DNA of 36,909 nt, from contig NCDY01000017.1 in assembly GCA_002280405.1 (NCBI GenBank), forward strand, positions 1-36,909, given 5' to 3'. The notes below the pieces were generated by a model. It was not told the origin of the DNA, ran no database searches, and worked only from the letters and a program-made list of their open reading frames with translations. Positions 7,926 to 17,015 of this stretch are shown here, one piece after another (position 1 is the stretch's first letter; each line of letters opens with the position of its first letter). The stretch comes from Rhodobacterales bacterium 32-66-9. Lineage in GTDB: Bacteria > Pseudomonadota > Alphaproteobacteria > Rhodobacterales > Rhodobacteraceae. A program made the translations under genes and the position numbers.

Positions 7926-9209
7926 TCACGCCGGCGGCGCGGGGACAGGCGCGCGCGACGCAAGCATGTCAGGCAGACGCAGGCTTGGCAGCACCGCAAG
8001 CACGGCGGCGGCCGCGACCAGCACGAACCCCGCATCCGGCAGCCAGGTGACGCCGTGCAGCAGACCGCCTCCGGCGGCGCCAAGCGCGGCACCAAGGCTT
8101 GCGGCCGATGTCTGCCGACCCAGCGCGGCGCCCGACCGGGGGCCGGAGAGAATCGCGATCCAGTAGGTCAGGATCGGTGCCAGGGCACCCGCGCTTACCG
8201 CCACCGCACCGATCGCGAGCAGGCTTGCCAGGAAGGTTCCGGCGAGCGGCACCGCGTACAGCCCCGCCGCCAGCACGCCGAAGCCGGGCGCGATCAGCCA
8301 GCGCGTCGTCTCGGGCCGGACCAGCGGCGAGAAGACGACCGCCTGCACGACGACCATGGTCAGGCTGCAGACCGTGAACATCGTGGCGATCTGCCAGGAG
8401 GTCACGTCCAGTTCCATCCCGCCGCGAAGCGACAGTCCGACCTCGAAGGCACTGACCGCGGCCGAGACGAGCAACCCGAGGCCAAGCATTCCCGCCACGA
8501 GCCAGCCCTGCGGCGTCCTTGCGCCGGGTGCCGCTTCGGTCGCCGGGCGGTGCCGGGTGCCGGGGGGCACGACCGCCGCCACCATGGCGGCGGCGACAAG
8601 AGCCAGCAGGCCGGTGGCAAGAAGCGGGACGGCCAGGGGCCCCGGGCTGCCCTGACCGGCTGGCTGAAGCCAGGCGAGCACGGCCCCGACCGGGGGCCCC
8701 AGCAGAAGACCGGAGGTTCCGGCGATGGACACCAGGGCCAGCCTGCGGCCCAGAACCGGCCTGTCGGCGGAAAGATCGGTGACCGCGGCGAGGGCGACCG
8801 GCGTGACCGCTGCCGCGAAGAGTCCGCTGAGGGCGCGTTCGAGATAGAGCGCGGCAATGCTTTCGAACAGGGACGATGCGATGATCGTCAGGCCAAAGCC
8901 GGAAAGGCCGATCACCAGGATCACCCGTCGCCCGATGCGGTCGGACAGCCCGCCCCAGACGGTCGCGAAGAAGAACAGCGCCAGCATGTAGAGCGCCGTC
9001 ATCCACCCGGTCGTCCGGCCGATCTGCGTGGGCGTGGCCGCGGCACCGAGAAGCCGTTCGACAATGGTCGGCAGTTGTGGCAGCAGGACGCCGAAGCCGA
9101 GCGCCACGGCAAAGACCGCAAGCATCAGCACCGGCAGGATGGCAAGCGCACCTTTGCTGGTGCCCGGCCCCTCGGCCGCAGGGTTCGAGTGTCGGGAGCG
9201 GGATCGCAT
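7926..9209 (-). CDS. Major facilitator superfamily transporter
   Basis: The 427-residue protein is highly hydrophobic with about 12 membrane segments. It carries the MFS loop 2-3 motif GGLSDRIGRR and, in the fifth helix region, GPPVGAVLAW, which resembles the antiporter motif C (GxxxGPxxGG) of drug exporters. It is therefore probably a proton-driven efflux pump; the substrate cannot be read. The ATG at 9209 is chosen, with AGGA 8 bases upstream; a GTG at 9227 in the same frame has no ribosome site. It is divergent from the epimerase gene and shares a 270-base upstream region with it. Confidence 0.85.
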   Translation of the reverse strand: MRSRSRHSNPAAEGPGTSKGALAILPVLMLAVFAVALGFGVLLPQLPTIVERLLGAAATPTQIGRTTGWMTALYMLALFFFATVWGGLSDRIGRRVILVIGLSGFGLTIIASSLFESIAALYLERALSGLFAAAVTPVALAAVTDLSADRPVLGRRLALVSIAGTSGLLLGPPVGAVLAWLQPAGQGSPGPLAVPLLATGLLALVAAAMVAAVVPPGTRHRPATEAAPGARTPQGWLVAGMLGLGLLVSAAVSAFEVGLSLRGGMELDVTSWQIATMFTVCSLTMVVVQAVVFSPLVRPETTRWLIAPGFGVLAAGLYAVPLAGTFLASLLAIGAVAVSAGALAPILTYWIAILSGPRSGAALGRQTSAASLGAALGAAGGGLLHGVTWLPDAGFVLVAAAAVLAVLPSLRLPDMLASRAPVPAPPA

Positions 9210-9479
9210 GGCGGACGTCCTGACCACGGAATGAGTCGCGCAAGCGGCGGCCGATCACCGTTGACATGTTTCCCGCACGTCGGAAAGGATATCCTCAGTG
9301 TCGTCAAAGACCTGTCCGATTCCCTGACCGGCCCCGCGGCGCGGTCTTTCGCGGGGGCCGCCTACATCTGCTGCCCGCGCGATCCGTGCGGGGGGCCACG
9401 ACTGGCTGCGGTGCGCTGCAATCTTGTCCTGCTGTGTCCGGCGGGTGCAACATGACACTGAAAACGCAAGGAGAAGCCT

Positions 9480-10583
9480 ATGGCCTTCAACAGTGATATC
9501 ATCCTGGTCACCGGATCAAATGGCCGGATCGGGACAGCGGTGATGAAAGCGCTGCGCGCGCGCTACGACAATGTCGTGGGTTTCGACAGCAAGGCCGAGG
9601 AGAACCCGCCCGAGGGTTGCACGCGGATCGCCGTGGACATCGCCGATCAGGCCAGCGTGGACGCCGGGCTGGACATCCTGCGCGCTCACCACGGACCCCG
9701 CGTCGCCTCGGTGATCCACCTTGCCGCCTTCTACAGTTTCGATGGCACCGACGATCCGCGCTATGAGAGTGTGACGGTGAACGGCACGCGGCGCCTGCTT
9801 GCCGGGCTCAAGTCCCGGTTCAAGGTGCAGCAGTTCGTGTTTTCCAGCACGATGCTGGTGCACAAGCCCGCCGAGCCCGGCGTCTACATCAACGAGGACT
9901 GGCCGATCGACCCGACCTGGGCCTACCCGGCCTCGAAGGTCCGCACGGAGGCGCTGATCCGCGCCGAACGGGGCGAGGTGCCGACCGTCATGCTGCGCTT
10001 TGCCGGGGTCTACGACGACCGCTGCCATTCGCCGCCGCTTGCGCACCAGATCCAGCGTATCTACGAGCGCCAGATCGAATCGCGGCTGTATTCAGGGTCG
10101 CCGTCGCACGGCACCTCCTACATCCACATGGACGATGTGGTGAACTCGATCGTGCATACGGTCGAGCGGCGGGCCGAACTTCCGCCCGAAGCCGTCTTCC
10201 TGATCGGCGAGCCCGAGGCGCTGAGCTATGACGAGCTGCAGCATACTTTTGCCCGGCTGATCCACGACGAATCCTTCGACACGATCGGGGTGCCGGGCCC
10301 GATCGCCAAGCTGGGTGCCTGGGTCCAGGACAATGTTCTTGGGCAGGATCCCTTCATCAAGCCCTGGATGATCGACCGCGCCGGAGACCACTATGCGCTG
10401 GACGTAAGCCGCGCGAAAGAGATGATGGGCTGGGAACCGATCCACACGTTGCGGCAGACGATCCCGAAAATGGTTGCGGCTTTGAAGGCCGACGATGTCG
10501 GGTTCTATCGTGAGAACGGGCTGACGCCAGCGGAATGGATGCTGGTCAACGCCAGGGACAGGGCACAGGAGATGAAGAAATGA
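9480..10583 (+). CDS. NAD-dependent epimerase/dehydratase family protein
   Basis: The 367-residue protein is an extended short-chain dehydrogenase. The N-terminal Rossmann fold shows TGSNGRIG (residues 11-18) for the dinucleotide, VDIADQASV for the adenine pocket, and the catalytic pair Y149/K153 in WAYPASK. A Ser-Thr in VFSSTM supplies the third catalytic residue. The ribosome site AAGGAGA at 9468-9474 fixes the start. Its final ATGA overlaps the start of the next gene, so the two are coupled. The substrate is unknown. The linkage to a VKOR-type membrane protein and cytochrome c does not suggest sugar nucleotide metabolism, so the usual reading of this family may not apply. Confidence 0.88.
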   Translation: MAFNSDIILVTGSNGRIGTAVMKALRARYDNVVGFDSKAEENPPEGCTRIAVDIADQASVDAGLDILRAHHGPRVASVIHLAAFYSFDGTDDPRYESVTVNGTRRLLAGLKSRFKVQQFVFSSTMLVHKPAEPGVYINEDWPIDPTWAYPASKVRTEALIRAERGEVPTVMLRFAGVYDDRCHSPPLAHQIQRIYERQIESRLYSGSPSHGTSYIHMDDVVNSIVHTVERRAELPPEAVFLIGEPEALSYDELQHTFARLIHDESFDTIGVPGPIAKLGAWVQDNVLGQDPFIKPWMIDRAGDHYALDVSRAKEMMGWEPIHTLRQTIPKMVAALKADDVGFYRENGLTPAEWMLVNARDRAQEMKK

Positions 10584-10789
10584 GCAAAGACCATGGCGGC
10601 CACAACAAGGCCGCCGCTCCGGCAGCGGGTGGCACGATCTACACCTGCCCGATGCATCCGGAGGTCCGGCAGGACCAGCCCGGCAACTGCCCGAAATGCG
10701 GCATGACACTGATGCCGGAAGCCGCCGCCGCCGCCCCAGCCCGGAGGTCCGGCAGGACAAGCCTGGAAGCTGCCCGAAATGCGGCATGA
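10580..10789 (+). CDS. N-terminal fragment of the HMBD-VKOR membrane protein, cut by a frameshift
   Basis: The ATG at 10580 overlaps the epimerase stop as ATGA. The frame codes [13 protein letters not shown], then one full heavy-metal-binding unit ([20 protein letters not shown], followed by GMTLMPE) and an Ala-rich spacer. At 10741/10742 the sequence jumps into the middle of the next repeat unit and the frame is lost, giving an out-of-frame tail to a TGA at 10789. The rest of the protein continues in another frame (next entry). This was almost certainly the original start of a single gene of 663 codons once 52 missing bases are restored. Confidence 0.75.
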   Translation: MSKDHGGHNKAAAPAAGGTIYTCPMHPEVRQDQPGNCPKCGMTLMPEAAAAAPARRSGRTSLEAARNAA

Positions 10790-10945
10790 CGCTGATGCCG
10801 GAAGCCGCCGCTGCCGCCCCAGCCGGGGGCACGGAGGCCGCGCCGGGCGCGAAAACCTACACCTGCCCGATGCATCCGGAGGTCCGACAGGACAAGCCTG
10901 GAAGCTGCCCGAAATGCGGCATGACGCTGATGCCCGAGACCGGCG
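10642..10945 (+). repeat. Three tandem HMBD-coding repeat units, the first shortened by 52 bases
   Basis: A near-identical 58-base core starts at 10659, 10742 and 10877. The spacing from second to third is 135 bases (45 codons); from first to second it is 83, exactly 52 less. The missing part matches the bases seen in the second unit between the Ala-rich spacer and the core (Gly-Thr-Glu linker plus TYTCPMH). Each intact unit codes [10 protein letters not shown] and [11 protein letters not shown], the heavy-metal-binding domain motif. Confidence 0.85.
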
Positions 10946-12519
10946 AGGGACCGGCTGCCGTTCCGGCGGGCGCGCCCGCCGGCCGGGCGGAGGGTGCGAT
11001 GTCGGGCCACGCGATGTCGGGCCACGGCGGGCACAGCATGTCGGGTCACGGCATGTCGGGTCACGGCATGTCGCATGGCGCGGCGGCCGCCGGAACCGGC
11101 GACATGATGGGCGACATGCACCGCGCGATGCTCTGGCCGCATTATGTGGCGATCATGGTCGGTTTCTGGATGATCGCGGCCCCCCTCACCCTGGGCTACC
11201 AGAGCGATTTCGTGCCCGACGCGAACCAGCTGGCGGTGATGGCCGACCGCGGGCTGTCACCCTTTGCCCACCGCAACATGCTGATGACGGTGAACGATTT
11301 CGTGACCGGGGCGCTGATCGTGATCTTCGGTGCCCTGTCGGCGGATTCGCGGCGGCGCTTCCCCTGGGCGCAATGGGCGAATGCCTTCGTCGGCGGCTGG
11401 CTTTTGCTGGCACCGCTGTTCATCTGGACCCCGCTGCCCGAGGCCTATGCCAACTCCACCCTGGTCGGCGCGATGGTGATCGCGCTGTCGGTGCTGATCC
11501 CGATGATGCCCGGCATGAGCATGGAAGGCATGATGGGCAAGCCGGACATTCCACCGGAATGGAGCTATTGTCCGTCGACCTGGCTGCAGCGCGTGCCGAT
11601 CGTCGCACTGGCCTTGTTCGGCTTTCTGATCGCGCGCTACATGTCGGCCTACCAGATGGGCCACATCGACACGATCTGGGAGCCGTTCTTTCCCGGCACC
11701 GATCCGGCGAGCGGTCTGAACGGCACCGAGGCGATCATCACCTCGTCGGTGTCCAAGGCCTGGCCGATGCCCGATGCCGGTCTTGGCGCTGTCGTCTATG
11801 CGCTTGAGATCGTCATGACCTTCATGGGCGGCAAGGATCGCTGGCGCACGATGCCGTGGATGGTTCTTGCGCTGGCGCTGTTGATCCTGCCGCTGGGCAT
11901 CGTCAGCATCTACTTCGTCATCATCCAGCCGATCGAGATCGGCACCTGGTGCACGCTGTGCCTGATCGCGGCGCTGGCGATGGCGCTGATGATCCCCTAT
12001 TCGGTGGACGAATTCGTGGCGATGGGGCAGTTCCTGACCTGGTCCCGGCGCAACGGCAAGCCGTTCTGGCGCAGCTTCTGGACCGGCGGCGCGATGGAGG
12101 GCGGCAGCGACGACCGCGCCCCGGGCGTGCTTGCCCCGCGGTCGCAGATGTTCGCGCAGGGCGGACGCGGGGTGACCTATCCCCCGACGCTCCTGGCGGT
12201 CTGTGCCATCGGCATCTGGCTGACCTTCACCCGGATGACCTTTGGCAACAGCGGCGCGATGGCCAACAGCGACCACCTGATCGGGCTGCTGATCGTGACC
12301 TTCACGATCATCTCGCTTGCCGAGGTCGCGCGCCCGGTGCGGTTCCTGAACGTGCCGTTCGGGCTGTGGCTGATCGTCGCGCCGTTCGTCCTGGACGGGG
12401 CCGGATCACCTGTCGCCACCTGGGCCGGCGTGGCAACGGGCCTGGCAGTCGTGGCGCTTTCACTGCCACGCGGATCGATTCGCAATTCCTATGGAGGTTG
12501 GAATGTCGTCATGGTTTGA
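10696..12519 (+). CDS. HMBD-SPW-VKOR-SPW membrane protein, main reading frame
   Basis: This frame holds the bulk of the protein. The first 15 codons are an out-of-frame reading of repeat unit one, so the annotated start is formal. In order it has two heavy-metal-binding units ([11 protein letters not shown]), a Met/His linker of repeated MSGH(G/A) (DNA 10999-11079), a first SPW-type membrane domain, a vitamin K epoxide reductase (VKOR) domain with redox motif WCTLC, and a second SPW-type domain with [17 protein letters not shown] proteins pass electrons between thiols and quinones. Outside the HMBD units only four Cys remain: WSYC, the CTLC pair and one in a late helix. The paired loop cysteines of classical VKOR are thus not evident. 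It overlaps the cytochrome gene by 17 bases. Confidence 0.82.
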   Translation: MRHDTDAGSRRRRPSPEVRQDKPGSCPKCGMTLMPEAAAAAPAGGTEAAPGAKTYTCPMHPEVRQDKPGSCPKCGMTLMPETGEGPAAVPAGAPAGRAEGAMSGHAMSGHGGHSMSGHGMSGHGMSHGAAAAGTGDMMGDMHRAMLWPHYVAIMVGFWMIAAPLTLGYQSDFVPDANQLAVMADRGLSPFAHRNMLMTVNDFVTGALIVIFGALSADSRRRFPWAQWANAFVGGWLLLAPLFIWTPLPEAYANSTLVGAMVIALSVLIPMMPGMSMEGMMGKPDIPPEWSYCPSTWLQRVPIVALALFGFLIARYMSAYQMGHIDTIWEPFFPGTDPASGLNGTEAIITSSVSKAWPMPDAGLGAVVYALEIVMTFMGGKDRWRTMPWMVLALALLILPLGIVSIYFVIIQPIEIGTWCTLCLIAALAMALMIPYSVDEFVAMGQFLTWSRRNGKPFWRSFWTGGAMEGGSDDRAPGVLAPRSQMFAQGGRGVTYPPTLLAVCAIGIWLTFTRMTFGNSGAMANSDHLIGLLIVTFTIISLAEVARPVRFLNVPFGLWLIVAPFVLDGAGSPVATWAGVATGLAVVALSLPRGSIRNSYGGWNVVMV

Positions 12520-13060
12520 GACTTGCAAGCATTGGCTGCGTCATACGCTGGTAACGATCGGGGCGCTGGCGTTCCTCGGCATCGTCGGCGCAGCGGTGTT
12601 CATCTACTCGGGGGTGTTCAACGTTGCGGCGACGGTGGCCGATTCACGGCTGCTGAGCTGGACCTTGATCACAGTGCGCGAAGCCTCGGTGGCCACCCAT
12701 GCCAAGGACGTGGTCGAACCCGCGAATTACACGCCGAACCGGGACAACGGCTTTCGTCTCTATCGCCAGCAATGCGTGATGTGCCACACCCCGATCGGCC
12801 GAACCGCGGAACCGATGGCGGTGGGGTTCAACCCGCAGGCACCAACCTTCGGGGCGGACGCGGACGACATGGAAGACCGCGAACTGTTCTGGGTCACCAA
12901 GAACGGCATCCGCTTCACCGGAATGCCCGCCTGGGGCCCGAGCTTCAGCGATGAGGAGATCTGGGACATCGTGGCCTTCCTCAAGACCATGCCCGAGATG
13001 ACGGCCGCGGACTACGACGCGATCGACGCCCGGGTGCCCGATCTGCCGGCGACCCCCTGA
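12503..13060 (+). CDS. Membrane-anchored monohaem cytochrome c
   Basis: The 185-residue protein starts at ATG 12503, 5 bases after GGAGG (12493-12497); an ATG at 12491 overlaps that ribosome site. Residues about 15-40 form an N-terminal membrane anchor. The haem site is C91-V-M-C94-H95, and the likely axial Met is M141 in FTGMPAWG. The C-terminal helix WDIVAFLKTMP is typical of class I cytochromes c. It lies last in the unit with the epimerase and VKOR-type protein, overlapping the latter by 17 bases. It is a plausible electron partner for that redox domain in the periplasm, which is inference from position. Confidence 0.9.
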   Translation: MSSWFETCKHWLRHTLVTIGALAFLGIVGAAVFIYSGVFNVAATVADSRLLSWTLITVREASVATHAKDVVEPANYTPNRDNGFRLYRQQCVMCHTPIGRTAEPMAVGFNPQAPTFGADADDMEDRELFWVTKNGIRFTGMPAWGPSFSDEEIWDIVAFLKTMPEMTAADYDAIDARVPDLPATP

Positions 13061-13072
13061 CGGCAAGCGCAT

Positions 13073-13104
13073 CGACGGCCCCCCCTTGTGCTGGGGGGCC
13101 GTCG
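13073..13104. terminator. Two-way hairpin between convergent cytochrome and ABC permease genes
   Basis: A perfect 12-bp stem (13073-13084 with 13093-13104) with an 8-base loop lies between the stop at 13060 (plus) and the stop at 13117 (minus). There is no T run, but position and symmetry fit a shared terminator. Confidence 0.65.
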
Positions 13105-13116
13105 GACCGGCCGTCC

Positions 13117-14244
13117 TCACTGCGCGCGCGTCACCGACTGACGGAACCGCAGCAGCGCGACCAGGAAGAACACCGCGCCGACCGCGACGAGTGCCGCGAG
13201 CTTTGGCCAGACCTCGGCAAAGCCCGCATTGCGGAACAGCACCGACTGCGAGAACGCGACGAAATGGGTCGAGGGTGCGGCCTGCATCAGTGTCTGCAGC
13301 CAGACCGGCATGCTTTCCAGCGGCGTCTTCGATCCCGACAAGAGATTCATCGTGATCAGGATCGGAATCACCAGAAGGCCGAACTGCTGCATCGAGGTGG
13401 TGAAGGTCGCCAGGAGGATGCCCAGCGCATTGACCGAGAACTGGTAGGCGACCGCGCCCAGAAGGAACAGCGCGATCGAGCCGGAGATCGGCACCTGCAT
13501 CAGCCAGCCGACCACGACGGTGAACGACAGAAGGGCGGCGACGACGATGACAAGGCCGTTCGCCAGGATCTTCGACAGCATGATGTCCGTGGGCGAGACC
13601 GGCATCACCAGAAGATGCTCGATGGTGCCGTGTTCGCGTTCGCGGATCAGGGCGGCCCCGCACAGGATCACCGACAAAAGCGTGATGCTGTTGATCACGG
13701 TCATCGCCGAGGAATACCAGATCGCCTCGGCATTGGGGTTGAAGCGCGTGCGGACCGCCACGCGGAACGGCGGGGTCTTGGCGGTCGGTGCGTCGGAGAG
13801 GAAGCGGGCGACCTCGCGGGTCACGATCTCGCGCAGGAAGACGGCACCGTTGCCGGCCTGCGACATCGCGGTGGCGTCGACGGTGATCTGGACCGTGGGC
13901 TTGCGCCCCGCCAGCACGTCCGCCTGGAAGCGCGGCGGAAACTCGACGACAAAGACGAAGCGGCCGCTGTCCATCAGCGGGTCGAGGTTCGCCGCGTCGA
14001 TCAGCGCCGGCGGCTGGAAGAACGGCGGCTGGATGGCGTCGGTGATCGCCCCCGAAAGGGCCGAGCGGTCGTCGTCCACGATCGCGATCGATCCGCGGTC
14101 GACCTCGAACTTCTCGGCCTGCGACACCGAATAGACAAGCGCGCTGAAGGCCCAGACGATCAGGAACACCAGGACGGGGTCGCGGGCCAGGCTTTGCAGT
14201 TCCTTGATGCCAAGCCGCAGGATGTTTGCGATCGAACGGCGCAT
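13117..14244 (-). CDS. ABC-2 type transporter permease (YhhJ-like)
   Basis: The 375-residue protein has an N-terminal membrane segment (about 20-40), a large periplasmic part of roughly 130 residues, and five C-terminal segments including the ABC-2 signature region REREHGTIEHLLVMPVSP. This matches the YhhJ/YbhR permease plan and length. The ATG at 14244 is one base after the stop of the RbbA-like gene; a longer frame to 14316 would overlap that gene. It is the last gene of a HlyD-ATPase-permease cluster and probably pairs with the permease part of the RbbA-like protein to form the export channel. Confidence 0.88.
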   Translation of the reverse strand: MRRSIANILRLGIKELQSLARDPVLVFLIVWAFSALVYSVSQAEKFEVDRGSIAIVDDDRSALSGAITDAIQPPFFQPPALIDAANLDPLMDSGRFVFVVEFPPRFQADVLAGRKPTVQITVDATAMSQAGNGAVFLREIVTREVARFLSDAPTAKTPPFRVAVRTRFNPNAEAIWYSSAMTVINSITLLSVILCGAALIREREHGTIEHLLVMPVSPTDIMLSKILANGLVIVVAALLSFTVVVGWLMQVPISGSIALFLLGAVAYQFSVNALGILLATFTTSMQQFGLLVIPILITMNLLSGSKTPLESMPVWLQTLMQAAPSTHFVAFSQSVLFRNAGFAEVWPKLAALVAVGAVFFLVALLRFRQSVTRAQ

Positions 14245-14245
14245 G

Positions 14246-17014
14246 TCAGCGTTCCTGTTTCGGCAAGGCAAGGCGTGCCGCCGCGATATAGGCCAGCGCG
14301 AAGGCGAAAAGCGCAAGATGGCTGGGCCAGAGCTGCGCCAGCCCCAGCCCCTTGCTGACCGTGCCCACGCTGATCTGCTGGAACCAGGCCGGCGGGAACA
14401 GGAGGCCGAACAGCCGCTCGCCGGTGCTGAGCGATGCCACCGGGGTCAGCATCCCGGAGAAATTCAGCGCGGGTGCCATCGCGATCACCGGCGTGGCGAA
14501 GATCGCTGCAAGCTGCGTCTTGGTGAAGGACGAGATCAGGACCCCGAAGGCGGTGCTGGCCATGACGAACAACAGCGCGCCCGCGGCCAGTGCCGGAAGC
14601 GAGCCCTTGACCGCCACGCCGAACACCACCGTCCCTTCCAGCAACAGGATCAGGAAACTGGCGAAGGCGATGCCGACATAGGGCAGTTGCTTGCCGACCA
14701 GGAATTCCAGCGCGGTCACCGGCGTGGCGCGGAAGTTGGCGATCGAGCCTGTCTCCTTCTCGCGCACGACGGCGACGGCGGTCATCATCGCCGGGATCAG
14801 CATCAGCATCAGCATGATCACCCCCGGCACCAGCGCATTGGCGCTGCGGAATTCCTGATTGTAGCGGAAGCGCAGGCCGATGTCGGCCGCCGCCGCGGGC
14901 GTGCCCGCCGCCCGGGTCAGGTCCGCCATGTAGCTCGCCGACAGTCCGGCGACATAGCCGCGCAGGGTTTCGGCACGGAAGGGAGCGGCCCCGTCGATCC
15001 AGACACCGGCCTCGGGGCTGCGTCCCGCCGCAAGGTCGCGCCCGAAACCTGCGGGAATCTCGATCACCAGCGCCAGCTCGCCCGTGGCCATGCGCCGGTC
15101 CAGTTCGGCGGGGTCGGTGATGTCGGCCTGGCGGAGAAAGGCGGTGGATCCCTCGAACGCGGCCAGAAAGGCGCGGCTTTCGCCGGTCCGGTCCTGGTCG
15201 AGGGCGGCATAGGACACGCGCTCGACATCGAAGTTGATGCCGAAGCCGAAGGCGATCATCAGGAGGACCGGACCGAGGACCGCGAAAGCCAGCCGGATCG
15301 GATCGCGCCGGATTTCGGTCGCCTCGCGCCGCGCGCAGGCCCAGAGCCGCCAGAAGTCGAACCGCGCGGTCCCCGGTTTCCGGGGGGGCGGCAGCGGGGC
15401 AAGGGGCGCGGGGACGGGCGACGTGTCTTCCGCCGCCGGTTCCGCCGGGGACGGGGGCGTGCCGATGGCATCGGACAGATAGCCGATGAAGGCTTCTTCC
15501 AGGCTCGCCGCGCCCCGTTCGCGGGTCAGCGCCTCGGGCGTGCCGACCGCCAGCAGCCGTCCGGCATGCATGAGCGAGATGCGGTCGCACAAGCCCGCCT
15601 CGTTCATGAAATGGGTGGACAGGAAGATGGTGATCCCGTCCTTGCGCGACAGGTCGGCCAGAAACTGCCAGAACCGGTCGCGCGCGATCGGGTCGACGCC
15701 GGAGGTCGGCTCGTCCAGGATCAGCACCTCGGGCCGGTGCAGGACCGCGATCGCCAGTTGCAGCCGCTGCCGCATCCCCAGCGGCAAGGCCTCGGGCAGC
15801 GCGTCGGCGACCGCGTCCAGTTCGAACCGCTCGAGCAGCTCCCGGATCCGCGGCGCCCGCTCTGCCGCCGGAAGCTGGAAGATCCCGGCATGCAGGTCGA
15901 AGTTCTGCCGCACCGTCAACTCGCCATAAAGCGAGAACGACTGCGACATGTAGCCGATGCGGCGGCGGATCGCGATGTCGGTGCCGTCGACCGGCTGGCC
16001 GAGCAGCATCGCGGTCCCCGACGTCGCCGGCAGCAGGCCGGCAAGCATCTTCATCGTCGTGGACTTGCCGCAGCCGTTCGAGCCGAGAAAGCCGAAGATC
16101 TCGGCCTTTTCGATGCGGAAACTGGCGTTGTCGACGGCGCGGAAGTTGCCGAAGGTCTTGCTGAGCCCGTTCGCCTCGATGACGGGAGGGCCGTCCGAGA
16201 TCGGGCGCGGTCCGATCTCGACCGGCTTGTGCCCGCGTCTGCGATCCTCGGGCAGGAGCGCCACGAAGGCCGCCTCGAGGTCTGGTGCCCCGGCCTTGGC
16301 GCGCACCTCTTCGGGCGAGCCGGTCATCACGATGCGGCCCGCATCCATCGCCGCCAGCCAGTCGAAGCGGTTCGCCTCGTCCATGTAGGCCGTGGCGGCG
16401 ATCACGCTCATCTGCGGGCGGCGGGCGCGGATGCGGTCGATCAGTTCCCAGAACTGGCGGCGCGACAGCGGGTCCACGCCGGTTGTCGGCTCGTCCAGGA
16501 TCAGAAGGTCGGGATCATGGATCAGCGCACAGCACAGCGACAGCTTCTGCTTCATGCCGCCCGACAGCTTGCCCGCCGGCCGGTCCGGGAACGGGTCAAG
16601 CCCGGTGCTGCGCAAGAGATCGTCGATGCGGGCGCGGCGTTCCTCGCGGTCCTGGCCGAACAGGCGGCCGAAGAAGTCGAGGTTCTCGAACACCGTGAGC
16701 GTCGGATAGAGGTTCCGGCCCAGACCCTGCGGCATGTGGGCGACACGCTCGACGATGGCGCGCCGGTGCTCCGCGCTGCGCAGGTCGCCGCCAAGGGCCG
16801 AGGCGGTCCCGGTCTGGATGCGCCGGACGCCCGCAATGATCGACAGCAGCGTCGATTTCCCGACCCCGTCGGGCCCGACCACCGCCGCCATCGACCCGGC
16901 CGGGATCGCGATCGACACGTCGTCAAGGGCTATCGCCGCACCATAGCGATGCGACACTCCACGCAGCCAGGCGACTGCATCGCCGGGTGCCGGTTCCTGA
17001 CGGAGCGGCGTCAT
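14246..17014 (-). CDS. rbbA: RbbA-like fusion: two ABC ATPase domains plus ABC-2 permease
   Basis: The 922-residue protein matches the plan of E. coli RbbA/YhiH (about 911). The first ATPase has Walker A GPDGVGKST at 47-55, signature LSGGMKQ and Walker B LLILDEPTTGVD. The second has GSNGCGKST and LILDEPTSGVD but a changed signature, LGMRQ for LSGGQ. After a Pro/Ala-rich linker comes an ABC-2 permease half with a large periplasmic loop and the motif VREKETGSIANFRATPV. E. coli RbbA was described as ribosome-associated, yet its gene context is export, as here. The start is the ATG at 17014, one base after the HlyD-like stop; an in-frame opening to 17134 lies inside that gene. Confidence 0.9.
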   Translation of the reverse strand: MTPLRQEPAPGDAVAWLRGVSHRYGAAIALDDVSIAIPAGSMAAVVGPDGVGKSTLLSIIAGVRRIQTGTASALGGDLRSAEHRRAIVERVAHMPQGLGRNLYPTLTVFENLDFFGRLFGQDREERRARIDDLLRSTGLDPFPDRPAGKLSGGMKQKLSLCCALIHDPDLLILDEPTTGVDPLSRRQFWELIDRIRARRPQMSVIAATAYMDEANRFDWLAAMDAGRIVMTGSPEEVRAKAGAPDLEAAFVALLPEDRRRGHKPVEIGPRPISDGPPVIEANGLSKTFGNFRAVDNASFRIEKAEIFGFLGSNGCGKSTTMKMLAGLLPATSGTAMLLGQPVDGTDIAIRRRIGYMSQSFSLYGELTVRQNFDLHAGIFQLPAAERAPRIRELLERFELDAVADALPEALPLGMRQRLQLAIAVLHRPEVLILDEPTSGVDPIARDRFWQFLADLSRKDGITIFLSTHFMNEAGLCDRISLMHAGRLLAVGTPEALTRERGAASLEEAFIGYLSDAIGTPPSPAEPAAEDTSPVPAPLAPLPPPRKPGTARFDFWRLWACARREATEIRRDPIRLAFAVLGPVLLMIAFGFGINFDVERVSYAALDQDRTGESRAFLAAFEGSTAFLRQADITDPAELDRRMATGELALVIEIPAGFGRDLAAGRSPEAGVWIDGAAPFRAETLRGYVAGLSASYMADLTRAAGTPAAAADIGLRFRYNQEFRSANALVPGVIMLMLMLIPAMMTAVAVVREKETGSIANFRATPVTALEFLVGKQLPYVGIAFASFLILLLEGTVVFGVAVKGSLPALAAGALLFVMASTAFGVLISSFTKTQLAAIFATPVIAMAPALNFSGMLTPVASLSTGERLFGLLFPPAWFQQISVGTVSKGLGLAQLWPSHLALFAFALAYIAAARLALPKQER

Positions 17015-17015
17015 G

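Noticed and set aside
9261-9295. TTGACA with a downstream TATCCT as a promoter for the epimerase gene
   Set aside because: The spacing (23 bases) is too long for a normal sigma-70 promoter.
7701-9455. 584-codon open frame on the plus strand opposite the MFS gene
   Set aside because: Low-complexity Arg/Gly/Asp composition; the minus strand codes a clear 12-helix transporter.
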